NCBI RefSeq assembly: GCF_902809845.1
Contig: NZ_CADDWI010000007.1
Location: 279,439-343,438, forward strand
Direction: 5' to 3'
DNA length: 64,000 nt
DNA from: Chelativorans sp. Marseille-P2723
GTDB taxonomy: Bacteria; Pseudomonadota; Alphaproteobacteria; Rhizobiales; Rhizobiaceae
Shown: piece by piece, positions 53,818 through 62,370 of the stretch
Numbering within the stretch: position 1 is the first letter of the stretch
Layout: each line of letters begins with the position of its first letter
The notes under the pieces: model-generated
Database searches by the model: none
Seen by the model: the letters and a program-made list of their open reading frames with translations, nothing else
Told to the model about the DNA's origin: nothing
Made by a program: the position numbers and the translations under genes

Positions 53818-54813
53818 TCACTCGCCGGTCAGGTACTGCTTGTTGTCATCAAAGAACTTGTTGAAGCTTGCAACGAGCTCGTTGCTCTGCTCCATCGGAA
53901 GGCTCAGCGTGATGGCGTCGCGGCCACTGGTCTTCAGCCACTCCTTGTATTCGTCCGAGTTCACAGCGGCCTGATATGCGTCATAGAGCTTCTGAAACGC
54001 CTCTGGCTGGTTCTCGGCAAAGTCCCTGGGCACTGCGATGCCGCGGATCGAGCCGAGGTCGGGAAGCGTTTCGGTGATGCCTTTCTCCTTCAGGTACGCG
54101 TTCACCGGAACCGCGTCCGGCATCAGACTGGTGCCGGCATCGTTGAACACCGCCAGAGTGCGCACGTCCGGCCCGAGCGCGTAGGTCTCGGATGCATTCG
54201 TACAGGTCGCATCTAGGTGGCCGCCGACAACCGCCGAGCGCATTGCCCCACCGCTGGTTTGCGGAACCTCCCGGAACTTGACGCTCAGCAGTCCCTCGAA
54301 CAGCCGCTTGCAGGCGAGGACCTGAACCGAGCCGATCAACAGACCCATCGTCACCGTGTCGGGCCGGGCGCGCATGTCCTCAACGAAATCGTCCATGGCC
54401 GCCCATGGCGAATTGGCGTTCACTACGACGACGACCGGGTCGTTCTGCAGCAGTTCCAACCAGGTCCACTGGTCGGTGCTGTAGTCGACCGGGCTCAGCG
54501 CCTCGATGGCGCTGAGATACTGCTGGTTCATCCAGATCAGCGTCTGGCCGTCATGCGGCTTGGCCCAGGTGTATTCCAGGGCGATCTGCATCGCCGCGCC
54601 GGGCCGGCTATCGACCAGCACCGGGACGCCCAGTTGCTGCTCCAGCGCTGGGGCCAGTGCACGCGCTCCGGTATCGTCGCTGCCGCCCGGAGCGAAGCCG
54701 ACGACAATGTTTACCGGGCCGTTTGGGTAGTCCTGCGCCATGGCGGGCAAGCCAGCGGTAGCCAGGACGGCAATGCATGCAGCACCGGCAAGGTGGGTGA
54801 TCAGGCGATTCAT
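53818..54813 (-). CDS. tctC: tripartite tricarboxylate transporter binding protein, TctC family
   Basis: A 331-residue periplasmic binding protein. Signal peptide MNRLITHLAGAACIAVLATA with cleavage after AMA near residue 26. The mature start DYPNGPVNIVVGFAPGGSDD is the family's ligand-binding segment, which contacts a carboxylate. GASDTGARALAPALEQQLGV-like helix follows, and later SVQVLACKRLFEGL and the VGGHLDATCTNASE region. It delivers its ligand to TctB/TctA, encoded about 6 kb away on the other strand. An RBS GGGAGGA lies upstream. Related proteins bind citrate, tricarballylate, nicotinate, aspartate and others, so specificity is open. Confidence 0.88.
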   Translation of the reverse strand: MNRLITHLAGAACIAVLATAGLPAMAQDYPNGPVNIVVGFAPGGSDDTGARALAPALEQQLGVPVLVDSRPGAAMQIALEYTWAKPHDGQTLIWMNQQYLSAIEALSPVDYSTDQWTWLELLQNDPVVVVVNANSPWAAMDDFVEDMRARPDTVTMGLLIGSVQVLACKRLFEGLLSVKFREVPQTSGGAMRSAVVGGHLDATCTNASETYALGPDVRTLAVFNDAGTSLMPDAVPVNAYLKEKGITETLPDLGSIRGIAVPRDFAENQPEAFQKLYDAYQAAVNSDEYKEWLKTSGRDAITLSLPMEQSNELVASFNKFFDDNKQYLTGE

Positions 54814-55080
54814 TTGGTCCTCCCTGGTTGACCTTCCTTCGGACCGGTCCCACTGATGGACGTCGGCCGCGGCGAAGATGGACCGCTGCCCTTAAGGCAT
54901 AGCGCAGGGGCTGGCAGTACGGGAAATAATGAGCTGGCAATCCACTATTCGAAACAGGCATACCGCTGGCATTCGCTGCCGTTATCTCAGCATGACGGAT
55001 CGGCATGCGAAAGCCAGCGGCACCTGGGCTAGTGTGCTGTGAGTCGCGCCCAGTGCACATTGCCCCGGAGCAAGCCCGTC
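54814..55080. promoter_or_regulatory. divergent control region with GGACCGGTCC palindrome
   Basis: This 267-base gap separates tctC (minus) from the enolase-superfamily gene (plus). A perfect ten-base palindrome GGACCGGTCC is at 54841-54850, 27 bases upstream of the tctC start codon, in its leader. I see no gene in the gap. The palindrome differs from the one upstream of the LysR gene, so if it is an operator it may bind a different regulator. Confidence 0.35.
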
Positions 55081-56253
55081 ATGATCGACCGGATAGAGGT
55101 CTTCGTCACCGAACTGCCGACCCGCATTCAGCGCACCTTCTCCAGCGGCAGCTACGACACCGGCGCGCCGCAAGACTTATTGGGCAAACCTGTGTTGGTG
55201 GCGATTCACGGGGGCGGCGCGGTGGGCTATGGGCAGATCCGCCCGATCAGCCCGGGCCATTTCGTCGCCGACACCGTGCACAGCGTCGTCGCTGCGATCA
55301 CGGAGATCTACGGCCCGCTTTTGCTGGGCCGCCACCCTTCGGAGTTCGAAGCGGTCCAGGCCGCATTCGACGACCGGTTGGCCGGCAATCCGGCTGCACG
55401 AGCGGTGCTGGACAGCGCGCTGCACGACCTGTGGGGAAAACAACTGGGCGTTCCGGTGGCGCGGTTGCTGGGCGGAGTCTCCCAGCCGGTGATTCCGATC
55501 GAGTGGTCGGTCAGCATGGCCGCCGATCAGGGCAAAATGCTGGCGGAGGCCGAGCGCGCCGTGCACCAGTTCGGGATCAGAGTGTTGTGCCTGAAAGCGG
55601 CGGGCAAGGGTGGCTGGCGACAGGATGTCCGAAACTTGGAAATGGTGCGCAAGGCGCTTGGTCCGGACATCGTCATCGGCGTCGATCCAAACACCGGATG
55701 GACTCTGGCCGAGACACTGGCCTTCCTGGCGGCAGTGCGCGACTTCGACCTTGGCTATCTGGAGCAGCCGGTCGAGCGGCGGGACCTGCGAGCGCTTGCG
55801 ACGATCCGGGCGCAGGCGGGAGGCGTGCCCGTGATGGCGGACGAAAGCCTGTTCACCCTGGCAGACGCCTTCGCGCTGGCCGAGGCACGGGCGGTCGACG
55901 TGTTCTGCATTAAGCACTACAAGGTGGGTGGCCTCAGCGCCGCGCGCAAGATCGCCGCCGTCGCCGAGGCAGCGAACATCAAACTGAACTTAGGGGGGCT
56001 GGCGGTAACCTCCCAGCTGGAAGCGGCGGCCTCGGCCCATTTCCACGCCGCTTTCCCCGATCGACGGATGTTCGGCGCGGCCGAATTCGCCTTCGCCCTC
56101 GACACCGTCGGCCCCGACCCACTGCTTACCGAGCCGGCGCTTGTACTGAAGCACGGCGCTGTCAAGCTGCCAGAGGCACCGGGCCTGGGCGTGGCGGTGG
56201 ATGCCAAAGCCTTGGATCGGCACACAATCCACCGCGCGGTGGTGACCCCCTAA
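55081..56253 (+). CDS. enolase-superfamily (muconate lactonizing enzyme-like) protein
   Basis: A 390-residue protein of the mandelate racemase/MLE family. The N-terminal capping domain (to about residue 125) precedes a TIM barrel. Metal ligands are visible: Asp in IGVDPNTGW, Glu in YLEQPVERRD, and Glu or Asp in VMADESLFT. The lysine at the end of strand six is in FCIKHYKVGGLS, as in MLE. The strand-two KxK motif reads VLCLKAAG, so the first lysine is Cys and only the second remains. The start is ATG 55081; a frame from 55039 lacks a site. Reaction unknown: racemisation, lactonisation or dehydration of a carboxylate are all possible. The stop overlaps the LysR stop by four bases. Confidence 0.85.
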   Translation: MIDRIEVFVTELPTRIQRTFSSGSYDTGAPQDLLGKPVLVAIHGGGAVGYGQIRPISPGHFVADTVHSVVAAITEIYGPLLLGRHPSEFEAVQAAFDDRLAGNPAARAVLDSALHDLWGKQLGVPVARLLGGVSQPVIPIEWSVSMAADQGKMLAEAERAVHQFGIRVLCLKAAGKGGWRQDVRNLEMVRKALGPDIVIGVDPNTGWTLAETLAFLAAVRDFDLGYLEQPVERRDLRALATIRAQAGGVPVMADESLFTLADAFALAEARAVDVFCIKHYKVGGLSAARKIAAVAEAANIKLNLGGLAVTSQLEAAASAHFHAAFPDRRMFGAAEFAFALDTVGPDPLLTEPALVLKHGAVKLPEAPGLGVAVDAKALDRHTIHRAVVTP

Positions 56254-57200
56254 TCCGCGGCCGCGGCACTCTTGCGTGCTGCGGTCCGCATCTTCCCCAT
56301 TACGAAGCGCGCAGTCAGATGCGGCGCCAGACTGGCGATGAAATCCAGCACGAAGTGACGCACATAGGTGCTGGGCCTGATGGTGACGGTCGAGATCGAC
56401 GAAGCGAAGAGGTGGCCGCAATCGCGCGCGGCAAGCTCGACGTCATGTTCAGGCACGTAGGCGACGCTGGTCAGGATGGCAAGGCCAAGTCCCATCGCCG
56501 CATAGGTCTTGCAGACGTCGGCGTCGATCGCCGACAATATCACCTTGGGCTCTATACCCGCCTTGCGGAACTCGCCCATCACCTTCCAGCGACCGGTATA
56601 GCGGGGGTCGTAGCTGATGATCGGGTAGCAGGCGATGTCGTGAAGTGTGATCTCGGGCAGCGCGAAGATCGGGTGACCTTTGGTGGCCACCACGCTGCGG
56701 GTCAGCTCCAGGCAGGGCAACTTCACCAAGCGCGGATAGGTTTTCACTGTCTCGGGGCCAAGGGCAAGATCGGCCTCCCCATCCTCCACCATTTGGCAGA
56801 TCTGCTCGGGATCGCCCTGCTTAAACACGAGCTGCACCCCGGGGTAACGGCCGATGAAGTCCTTCGCCACCCGCGGCAGCACGTAGCGCGCTTGCGTATG
56901 CGTGGTTCCGATGGTCAGCACACCGCGGTCACGGGCCTTGGCATCCTCGCCGAGTGAGCGCAGCGCCTCGATCTCCGCGGTCACACGGTCGGCGATGGCC
57001 AGAACCTGTGCACCGTGTTCGGTCAGGCCAATGATGCGGTTGCGGGTGCGGGTGAATATCTCGAACCCGAGCTCGCTTTCCAACAGCTGAATTTGCCGGC
57101 TGACGCCGGGCTGCGACGTGTTCAGCGAATCCGCTGCGGCCGACAGATGATTACCTTGTCGGACGATCTCGGACACGTAGCGGAGTTGCTGGAGTTTCAT
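56250..57200 (-). CDS. CysB/Cbl-type LysR-family regulator
   Basis: A 316-residue LysR regulator. The helix-turn-helix is near residues 20-40 (AAADSLNTSQPGVSRQIQLL). The effector domain has the CysB-type segments IGTTHTQARYVLP near residue 105 and CYPIISYDPRYTGRWKVM near 195. These two are hallmarks of the CysB/Cbl branch, which is more often tied to sulfur or nitrogen assimilation than to tricarboxylates. I start at ATG 57200, eight codons inside the longest frame, at KLQQLRYVSE. It is divergent from the FAD-dehydrogenase gene, the usual layout for a regulator and its target. Confidence 0.88.
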   Translation of the reverse strand: MKLQQLRYVSEIVRQGNHLSAAADSLNTSQPGVSRQIQLLESELGFEIFTRTRNRIIGLTEHGAQVLAIADRVTAEIEALRSLGEDAKARDRGVLTIGTTHTQARYVLPRVAKDFIGRYPGVQLVFKQGDPEQICQMVEDGEADLALGPETVKTYPRLVKLPCLELTRSVVATKGHPIFALPEITLHDIACYPIISYDPRYTGRWKVMGEFRKAGIEPKVILSAIDADVCKTYAAMGLGLAILTSVAYVPEHDVELAARDCGHLFASSISTVTIRPSTYVRHFVLDFIASLAPHLTARFVMGKMRTAARKSAAAAD

Positions 57201-57226
57201 GATGACAGCATAGCCCGAAATCATCC

Positions 57227-57246
57227 CAGAATGTCAAATCATTCTG
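57227..57246. promoter_or_regulatory. candidate LysR operator
   Basis: CAGAATG (57227-57233) and CATTCTG (57240-57246) form a perfect seven-base inverted repeat with a six-base spacer, in the 159-base gap between the divergent lysR start (57200) and the FAD-dehydrogenase start (57360). Its symmetry and place fit a LysR-type autoregulatory and activation site. Confidence 0.5.
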
Positions 57247-57359
57247 TGACCACATACTGAGCGGGATGCTAGCCTTCCTTCAAGACACCCAAGCGCCTCC
57301 CTGCCTCGCGGTGACAGGGCGCGGTGGGAGGATCAACCACATGTGCCACGGACGGATGG

Positions 57360-58889
57360 ATGACTTGCGCTGACCTGACCGAACCCTATGACGTCGTCAT
57401 CGTAGGCGGCGGCAATGCCGCGCTCTGCGCGGCGATCTCGGCCGCCGACGAAGGCGCCCATGTTCTCGTGCTTGAACGGGCACCGAAGGAGGAGCGCGGC
57501 GGCAACAGCACCTTCACCGACGGAAAGTTTCGTGCTGTCTATAATGGCGTGGAGGATGTCACCGCTCTGGTGCCCGACCTGACCGAGTCCGAGATCGCGA
57601 CCACCGACTTCGGTGCCTATTCCGAGGCCGACTTCTTCGACGACATGGCGCGGATCACCCAGTACCGCACCGACCCCGATTTGTGCGAAATCCTGGTCCG
57701 GAACAGCCGCGACATCCTGTTCTGGCTGAAGGACCACGGCGTCCGGTTCATGGCCAACTACGGCCGCCAAGCCTATCGTGTCGACGGTCGTTTCAAATTC
57801 TGGGGTGGTACAACACTGGTCGTTGCCGCGGGCGGGCCCGGACTGGTCGACGCGTTGTATGCGCGGGCCGAGAAATTGGGGGTCGAGATCCGCTACGAAA
57901 CCTGGGTGCGCGACCTAATTTACGATCAGCACAGCGTTTCGGGCGTGGTCGCGGTCTCGGGTGGCGCGACTCAGCGGATCTACGCCCGCGCCGTAGTGCT
58001 GGCCTGCGGCAGCTTCGAAGCGAGTGCCGAGATGCGCGCCAAGTACCTGGGGCCGGGCTGGGACCTGGCCAAGGTCCGCGGCAGTCGCTTCAACACCGGA
58101 GACGGCCTTGAGATGGCGCTGCGCATCGGTGCCCAGCCGAGGGGCCACTGGTCGGGCTGCCATGCCACGGCGTGGGAGCGATATGCCTCGGATTTCGGCG
58201 ACATGGCGCAGACGCCACATTACCAGCGCCATAGCTACACCTTCGGGATCGTCGTCAATAGCGCCGGGCAGCGGTTCATCGACGAAGGCGCCGACTTCCG
58301 CAACTACACCTATGCCAAGTACGGCAAGGAAGTGCTGAAACAGCCTGGACAGGTCGCCTGGCAGATCTACGACAGCAAGGTGCTGCACCTGCTGACCGAT
58401 GAGTACCGCACCCGCTTCGTCACCAAGGTGCGGTCGGACACACTGGAGGGGCTGATCGCACAGTTGGACGAGGTGGACCCCGAGGGGCTACGCCGCACCA
58501 TCGCTGAGTTCAACGCCGCGGTGCAGACCGAGGTGCCGTTCGACCCCAACTCCAGCGACGGGCGCGGCGCGCCGGGGCTGCCGGTGCCACGCACGAACTG
58601 GGCGAACACCATAGACACCGGCCCCTTCGAGGCATACGCCGTCACCTGCGGCATCACCTTCGCCTTCGGCGGGCTGCACATCACCAACGAGGGTCAGGTG
58701 GTCGACACCGCCCACCGGCCGATCCCCGGTCTATTCGCCGCCGGCGAAATGGTGGGGGGCCTGTTCTACTTCAATTACCCGGGTGCAAGCGGCCTGACCA
58801 GCGGCGCAGTCTTTGGCCGGCTTGCCGGCAAGCATGCGGCGCGCGCGGCTCGCAGCCTTGTTACCCAGCCGGCAACGGCGATCTCTTGA
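57360..58889 (+). CDS. TcuA-like FAD-dependent dehydrogenase
   Basis: A 509-residue flavoprotein of the fumarate reductase/succinate dehydrogenase family, closest in form to tricarballylate dehydrogenase TcuA. The FAD motif VVIVGGGNAALCAAISAADE is at residues 12-31, followed by LVLERAPKEERGGNSTFTDG, the pattern seen in TcuA. The substrate domain follows, and the C-terminal FAD segment has CGITFAFGGLHITNEGQVVD and GLFAAGEMVGGLFYFNYPGA. TcuA oxidises tricarballylate to cis-aconitate and needs the membrane partner TcuB to reoxidise it. No tcuB is visible here. Start ATG 57360; an earlier GTG at 57324 is less likely. Confidence 0.75.
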   Translation: MTCADLTEPYDVVIVGGGNAALCAAISAADEGAHVLVLERAPKEERGGNSTFTDGKFRAVYNGVEDVTALVPDLTESEIATTDFGAYSEADFFDDMARITQYRTDPDLCEILVRNSRDILFWLKDHGVRFMANYGRQAYRVDGRFKFWGGTTLVVAAGGPGLVDALYARAEKLGVEIRYETWVRDLIYDQHSVSGVVAVSGGATQRIYARAVVLACGSFEASAEMRAKYLGPGWDLAKVRGSRFNTGDGLEMALRIGAQPRGHWSGCHATAWERYASDFGDMAQTPHYQRHSYTFGIVVNSAGQRFIDEGADFRNYTYAKYGKEVLKQPGQVAWQIYDSKVLHLLTDEYRTRFVTKVRSDTLEGLIAQLDEVDPEGLRRTIAEFNAAVQTEVPFDPNSSDGRGAPGLPVPRTNWANTIDTGPFEAYAVTCGITFAFGGLHITNEGQVVDTAHRPIPGLFAAGEMVGGLFYFNYPGASGLTSGAVFGRLAGKHAARAARSLVTQPATAIS

Positions 58890-58906
58890 GCAAGAAAGGA
58901 AGCAGC

Positions 58907-60304
58907 ATGAACATTGCCGCAAAGACCGAGATGCCGACCCGGGCGCTGGCCGACTTCGCCGTCGGATTGAAGTACGAGGATTTGTCGCCCGAAGTCATCG
59001 AAATGGCCAAGCGCTGCATCCTCGACAGCCTGGGCTGCGGCCTCTACGGCGCCACTAAGGATTGGAGCCACTCGGTCGCGCGCGTTGTCGGCCGGCTGGG
59101 CCAGGCACAGACCGCCAGCGTCTGGGGCATGAACATGAAGGCCGACCCACTGGGCGCGGTCTTCGTCAACGGCACTGCGGCGCAGGGATTCGAACTGGAC
59201 GATTGCCACGACCAGTCGATGTCGCACTACGGCGCCGGTGTGGTGCCTCCGGTGATCGCGGTGTCGGAGGCCTTCGGCAAGTTCACCGGCAAAGACATGG
59301 TTCTGGCCGTGGTCGTCGGTTATGAGCTCGGTGCGCGGATCGGCAACACCGTCAGTCCCAGCGCGTTCCACCGCGGCTTCCACCCCTGCGGCCTGACCAG
59401 CACCTTCGCCTCGGCAGCGACCACGGCCAAGCTGCTGGCCCTCGACGTTGACCAGTTCGTCAGCGCGCTCGGCCTGGCCGGTTCGCAGGCGGCGGGTCTG
59501 ATGGCCTCCCAGTTTGGCGCGATGGCCAAGCGGTTCCACTCGGGTAAGGCGGCGCAGAACGGCATCATCGCCGCGATGAGCGCGCAAGAGGGCCTGACCG
59601 GCGTGCGCGATGTGCTGGAGGCGCCCTATGGCGGCTTCTGCTCGACCTATGCCGAAAAGTACAACCTGGATTGGGCGACCAACGGCCTGGGCACCGACTT
59701 CGAGATTCTCAAGAACGGGTTCAAGCAGTACTCGTCCCTCGCCTCCAGTCAGACCTCGGTCGACGCACTGCGGGCGATCCGCGCGCGCGAGGGGATCCGC
59801 GGCGAGGATGTCGCCAAGGTGGTCATCGGTACCACGCACATGGTGCATGTCCACTGCGGATGGCCCTATGAGCCGGCCGAAACCATCACCGCGCAGATGA
59901 ACCTGCCCTACACCGCCGCGGTGACGCTGCTGGAGGGGACCGCCTTCGTCGACCAGTACACGGACGACAAGCTGCACGATCCCAAGATCGTCGATCTGGC
60001 GAATCGCATCGAGGTGGTGGTGGATCCCAAGTTGGACGCCGGAGGCCCGCACGAGATGCGAGCGGTGCATGCTGTGGTCACGATGAAAGACGGCCGCACC
60101 TTCGAGCAGGACGTCACCTATCGCAGCGGCCACTGGCGCAACCCGCTGTCGGACGAGACCATGATGTCGAAGTTCCGCGACCTGGCCGGCCGGGTGCTGA
60201 CGGACGCGGCGGTCGACGAGATCGCGGCGACCGTGCAGGGCCTAGACAATGTAACCGAGCCCGGACCGGCGCTGGGCCGCGCGCTGCAGACATTGCGGGG
60301 CTGA
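58907..60304 (+). CDS. MmgE/PrpD family protein, first copy
   Basis: A 465-residue protein of the MmgE/PrpD fold, whose members include 2-methylcitrate dehydratase, cis-aconitate decarboxylase and iminodisuccinate epimerase. N-terminal FAVGLKYEDLSPEVIEMAKR and CILDSLGCGLYGA are typical. The acidic active-site segment is GFELDDCHDQSMSHYGAGVV near residue 95, different from the LDFNDTY form of PrpD itself. Later GYELGARIGNTVSPSAFHRG and GFHPCGLTSTFASAATTAKL are also family-like. Start ATG 58907 follows AAGGAAGC. Seventeen bases separate it from the dehydrogenase gene, so they are likely co-transcribed. The reaction is not predictable. Confidence 0.85.
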   Translation: MNIAAKTEMPTRALADFAVGLKYEDLSPEVIEMAKRCILDSLGCGLYGATKDWSHSVARVVGRLGQAQTASVWGMNMKADPLGAVFVNGTAAQGFELDDCHDQSMSHYGAGVVPPVIAVSEAFGKFTGKDMVLAVVVGYELGARIGNTVSPSAFHRGFHPCGLTSTFASAATTAKLLALDVDQFVSALGLAGSQAAGLMASQFGAMAKRFHSGKAAQNGIIAAMSAQEGLTGVRDVLEAPYGGFCSTYAEKYNLDWATNGLGTDFEILKNGFKQYSSLASSQTSVDALRAIRAREGIRGEDVAKVVIGTTHMVHVHCGWPYEPAETITAQMNLPYTAAVTLLEGTAFVDQYTDDKLHDPKIVDLANRIEVVVDPKLDAGGPHEMRAVHAVVTMKDGRTFEQDVTYRSGHWRNPLSDETMMSKFRDLAGRVLTDAAVDEIAATVQGLDNVTEPGPALGRALQTLRG

Positions 60305-60339
60305 GCGAGGCGGCCCGACGACAAGGGAGGAGCGTCGTC

Positions 60340-60816
60340 ATGACGACATCGGGAAACCGGACCGAACTGGTGATGCGGCTGGCGGTGCCAACCGCAATCA
60401 TGCTGGCCAGCCTGTGGTACCTCGGCTCGCTGTGGGACGTGCGGATGCGGGCGCAGAACCTGATCCTGGTCCGCCCGGTCGTGGTGGCGATGCTCCCCTT
60501 CTACCTTTGGATCATCGTCTGGGAAATCCGCCGCCACAGCGCCCTTCCGGCGGCGCAGGAGGCGGGAACCTCCGCTGCGGTCAACGTGCGCGATCAAGTG
60601 GCGTTCATGTGCGTCTCCGTGGTTGCGGTACTGCTGTTCTACCTTTTTGGCGCGGTGCCGGCGACCGCGGTGCTGCTGGTCGTGAGCATGTGGATCCTGC
60701 GTTTCAGAAAGCCGGTGGTGCTGATCCTGGCACCCGTGCTGACCAGTCTGTTGCTTTGGCTGATCTTCGTCCAGGTCTTCGGTATTCGCATGCCGCTGTT
60801 CCTGACGCCCTGGTGA
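60340..60816 (+). CDS. tctB: tripartite tricarboxylate transporter small membrane subunit, TctB family
   Basis: A 158-residue protein with four predicted helices (about residues 12-28, 44-60, 87-108 and 115-150). Size, helix number and the position right before tctA fit the TctB subunit, which is weakly conserved in sequence. An RBS GGGAGGAG lies just upstream. It should form the membrane complex with TctA and receive ligand from TctC encoded across the regulator region. The gap to tctA is 45 bases. Confidence 0.8.
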   Translation: MTTSGNRTELVMRLAVPTAIMLASLWYLGSLWDVRMRAQNLILVRPVVVAMLPFYLWIIVWEIRRHSALPAAQEAGTSAAVNVRDQVAFMCVSVVAVLLFYLFGAVPATAVLLVVSMWILRFRKPVVLILAPVLTSLLLWLIFVQVFGIRMPLFLTPW

Positions 60817-60861
60817 AGCAAGAGCCTTCAAACAACCAATGCACGTCAAGGGAGGGACGGC

Positions 60862-62370
60862 ATGATTGACACGCAAATGATGGGGCAGGCGTTCGCGCTG
60901 CTTCTGGACTGGCAGTTGCTGTGGTTGATTCCGGCCGGGCTACTGTACGGCGTCATCGTGGGCGCTATCCCCGGGATGACCGCCAGCCTGGGGATCGCGC
61001 TGGTGATGCCCTTCACCTTCCACATGACCGCCATCGAAGCGCTGGTGTTCCTGTCTTCGATCTTCACCGGCGGGGTCTATGGCGGCTCCATCACGGCCAT
61101 CATCCTGAACATGCCAGGCTCGCCCGCCTCGGCCGCGACAGGGTTCGATGGCTTTGCCATGGCGCGCAACGGACAGCAGAACGAAGCGCAAGGCTATGCC
61201 ATCGGCGCCTCGGCGCTGGGTTCGCTGTTTGCCGCCGTCTTGGTGCTTGTGCTGCTGAAGCCCATCGCAACCTTCGCGCTGATGTTTGGCCCGGTCGAGA
61301 TGCTGATGGTCGGGGTTTTCGCACTGACGATCGTAGCCTCGTTCAAGGGCGAGACGCTTGGCAAGGGTATCCTCGCCGGCGGCTTAGGTCTACTGTTGGG
61401 AACTGTCGGGGTCAGCTGGGGCGGCGTCTACCGCGCCACCTTTGGCAACATGTGGCTGATCGACGGGCTGCCGGTTGTGCCGGTGATCCTGGGGATCCTC
61501 GCGATGCCGGGCCTGTTCGCTCTCGCCGGCGAAAGCTTTGTCGTCAATGACGCGCTGCTGCGGCGTCCGAACTTTCGCAAACAGCTGCACGGCATGATCG
61601 ACAGTGCCCGTTACAAGATGTTACTTCTCCGCTCGACGCTCATCGGTGTCGTGGTCGGCGCGCTGCCGGCCGCCGGCTCGTCCGTCGCCTCGCTGGTGTC
61701 GTGGCACAGCGCCAAGCAGTCAGAGAAGAATAATACCATCGGTGACGGCGATTCGCGCGGTGTCATCGCATCCGAATCGGCGAACAACGCCTCCGAGATG
61801 GGCTCGACCGCCGTGATGCTGGCACTGGGAATTCCCGGCGGCGGAGCCACCGCGATCATGCTGGGCGCCTTCCTGATCCACGGGCTGACCCCCGGCCCGC
61901 GCCTGCTGGCCGAGAACCTCGATCTCGGTTATGCGGTGTTCCTGGCCCAGTTCCTGCAGGTCGCGCTTCTGCCGATCGCCGGGCTGCTCGTCATCGCCTT
62001 CAGCACCTGGATCCTGAAGGTGCCGAATCAGGTGTTGGTGCCGATCGTTCTGGCGATCACCTGCTGGGGCGTGTTCGCGACGCGCGAGACCTTCTTTGAC
62101 ATCGGCCTGCTGATCGGTTTCGGCCTTCTGGCCTATGTCATGCAGCGCTACGGCTATCCTCCGATCGCGCTGCTGCTGGGCATCATCCTGTCCGACATGC
62201 TGGAGCCCGAGTTGATCCGCGCCGTGGCCACCTTCGACGCGGTAAACCTGCCAAACGTCATACTCACCCGGCCGATCCCGCTGGTGCTGGTGCTACTGAC
62301 GATCATCAGTCTCTACTATTCCTTCCGGCGCCGGGCGCAGGTGAAGGCCAACGACCCGGAGACAGCATAA
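60862..62370 (+). CDS. tctA: tripartite tricarboxylate transporter large membrane subunit, TctA family
   Basis: A 502-residue protein with about ten to twelve helices. Family signatures are present: GVIVGAIPGMTASLGIALVM near residue 30, SIFTGGVYGGSITAIILNMP with PGSPASAATGFDGFAMAR (residues 70-100), VGALPAAGSSVASLVSW near 265 and the ALGIPGGGATAIMLGAFLIHG segment near 320. It is the transport channel that uses the membrane gradient to import the ligand delivered by TctC. The gene is followed directly, without gap, by the second MmgE/PrpD gene, which suggests transport and catabolism are made together. Confidence 0.92.
   Translation: MIDTQMMGQAFALLLDWQLLWLIPAGLLYGVIVGAIPGMTASLGIALVMPFTFHMTAIEALVFLSSIFTGGVYGGSITAIILNMPGSPASAATGFDGFAMARNGQQNEAQGYAIGASALGSLFAAVLVLVLLKPIATFALMFGPVEMLMVGVFALTIVASFKGETLGKGILAGGLGLLLGTVGVSWGGVYRATFGNMWLIDGLPVVPVILGILAMPGLFALAGESFVVNDALLRRPNFRKQLHGMIDSARYKMLLLRSTLIGVVVGALPAAGSSVASLVSWHSAKQSEKNNTIGDGDSRGVIASESANNASEMGSTAVMLALGIPGGGATAIMLGAFLIHGLTPGPRLLAENLDLGYAVFLAQFLQVALLPIAGLLVIAFSTWILKVPNQVLVPIVLAITCWGVFATRETFFDIGLLIGFGLLAYVMQRYGYPPIALLLGIILSDMLEPELIRAVATFDAVNLPNVILTRPIPLVLVLLTIISLYYSFRRRAQVKANDPETA

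Noticed and set aside
57341..57373. Ten-residue frame (MCHGRMDDLR) overlapping the dehydrogenase start, as a possible leader peptide
   Set aside because: It has a good GGGAGGATC site, but no regulatory codons or hairpin follow. It is too short to support.
58775..60133. 452-residue open frame on the minus strand opposite the first MmgE/PrpD gene
   Set aside because: Long antisense frames are common in GC-rich coding DNA. The translation is rich in His, Arg, Asp and Gly with no family motif, while the plus-strand gene is clearly real.
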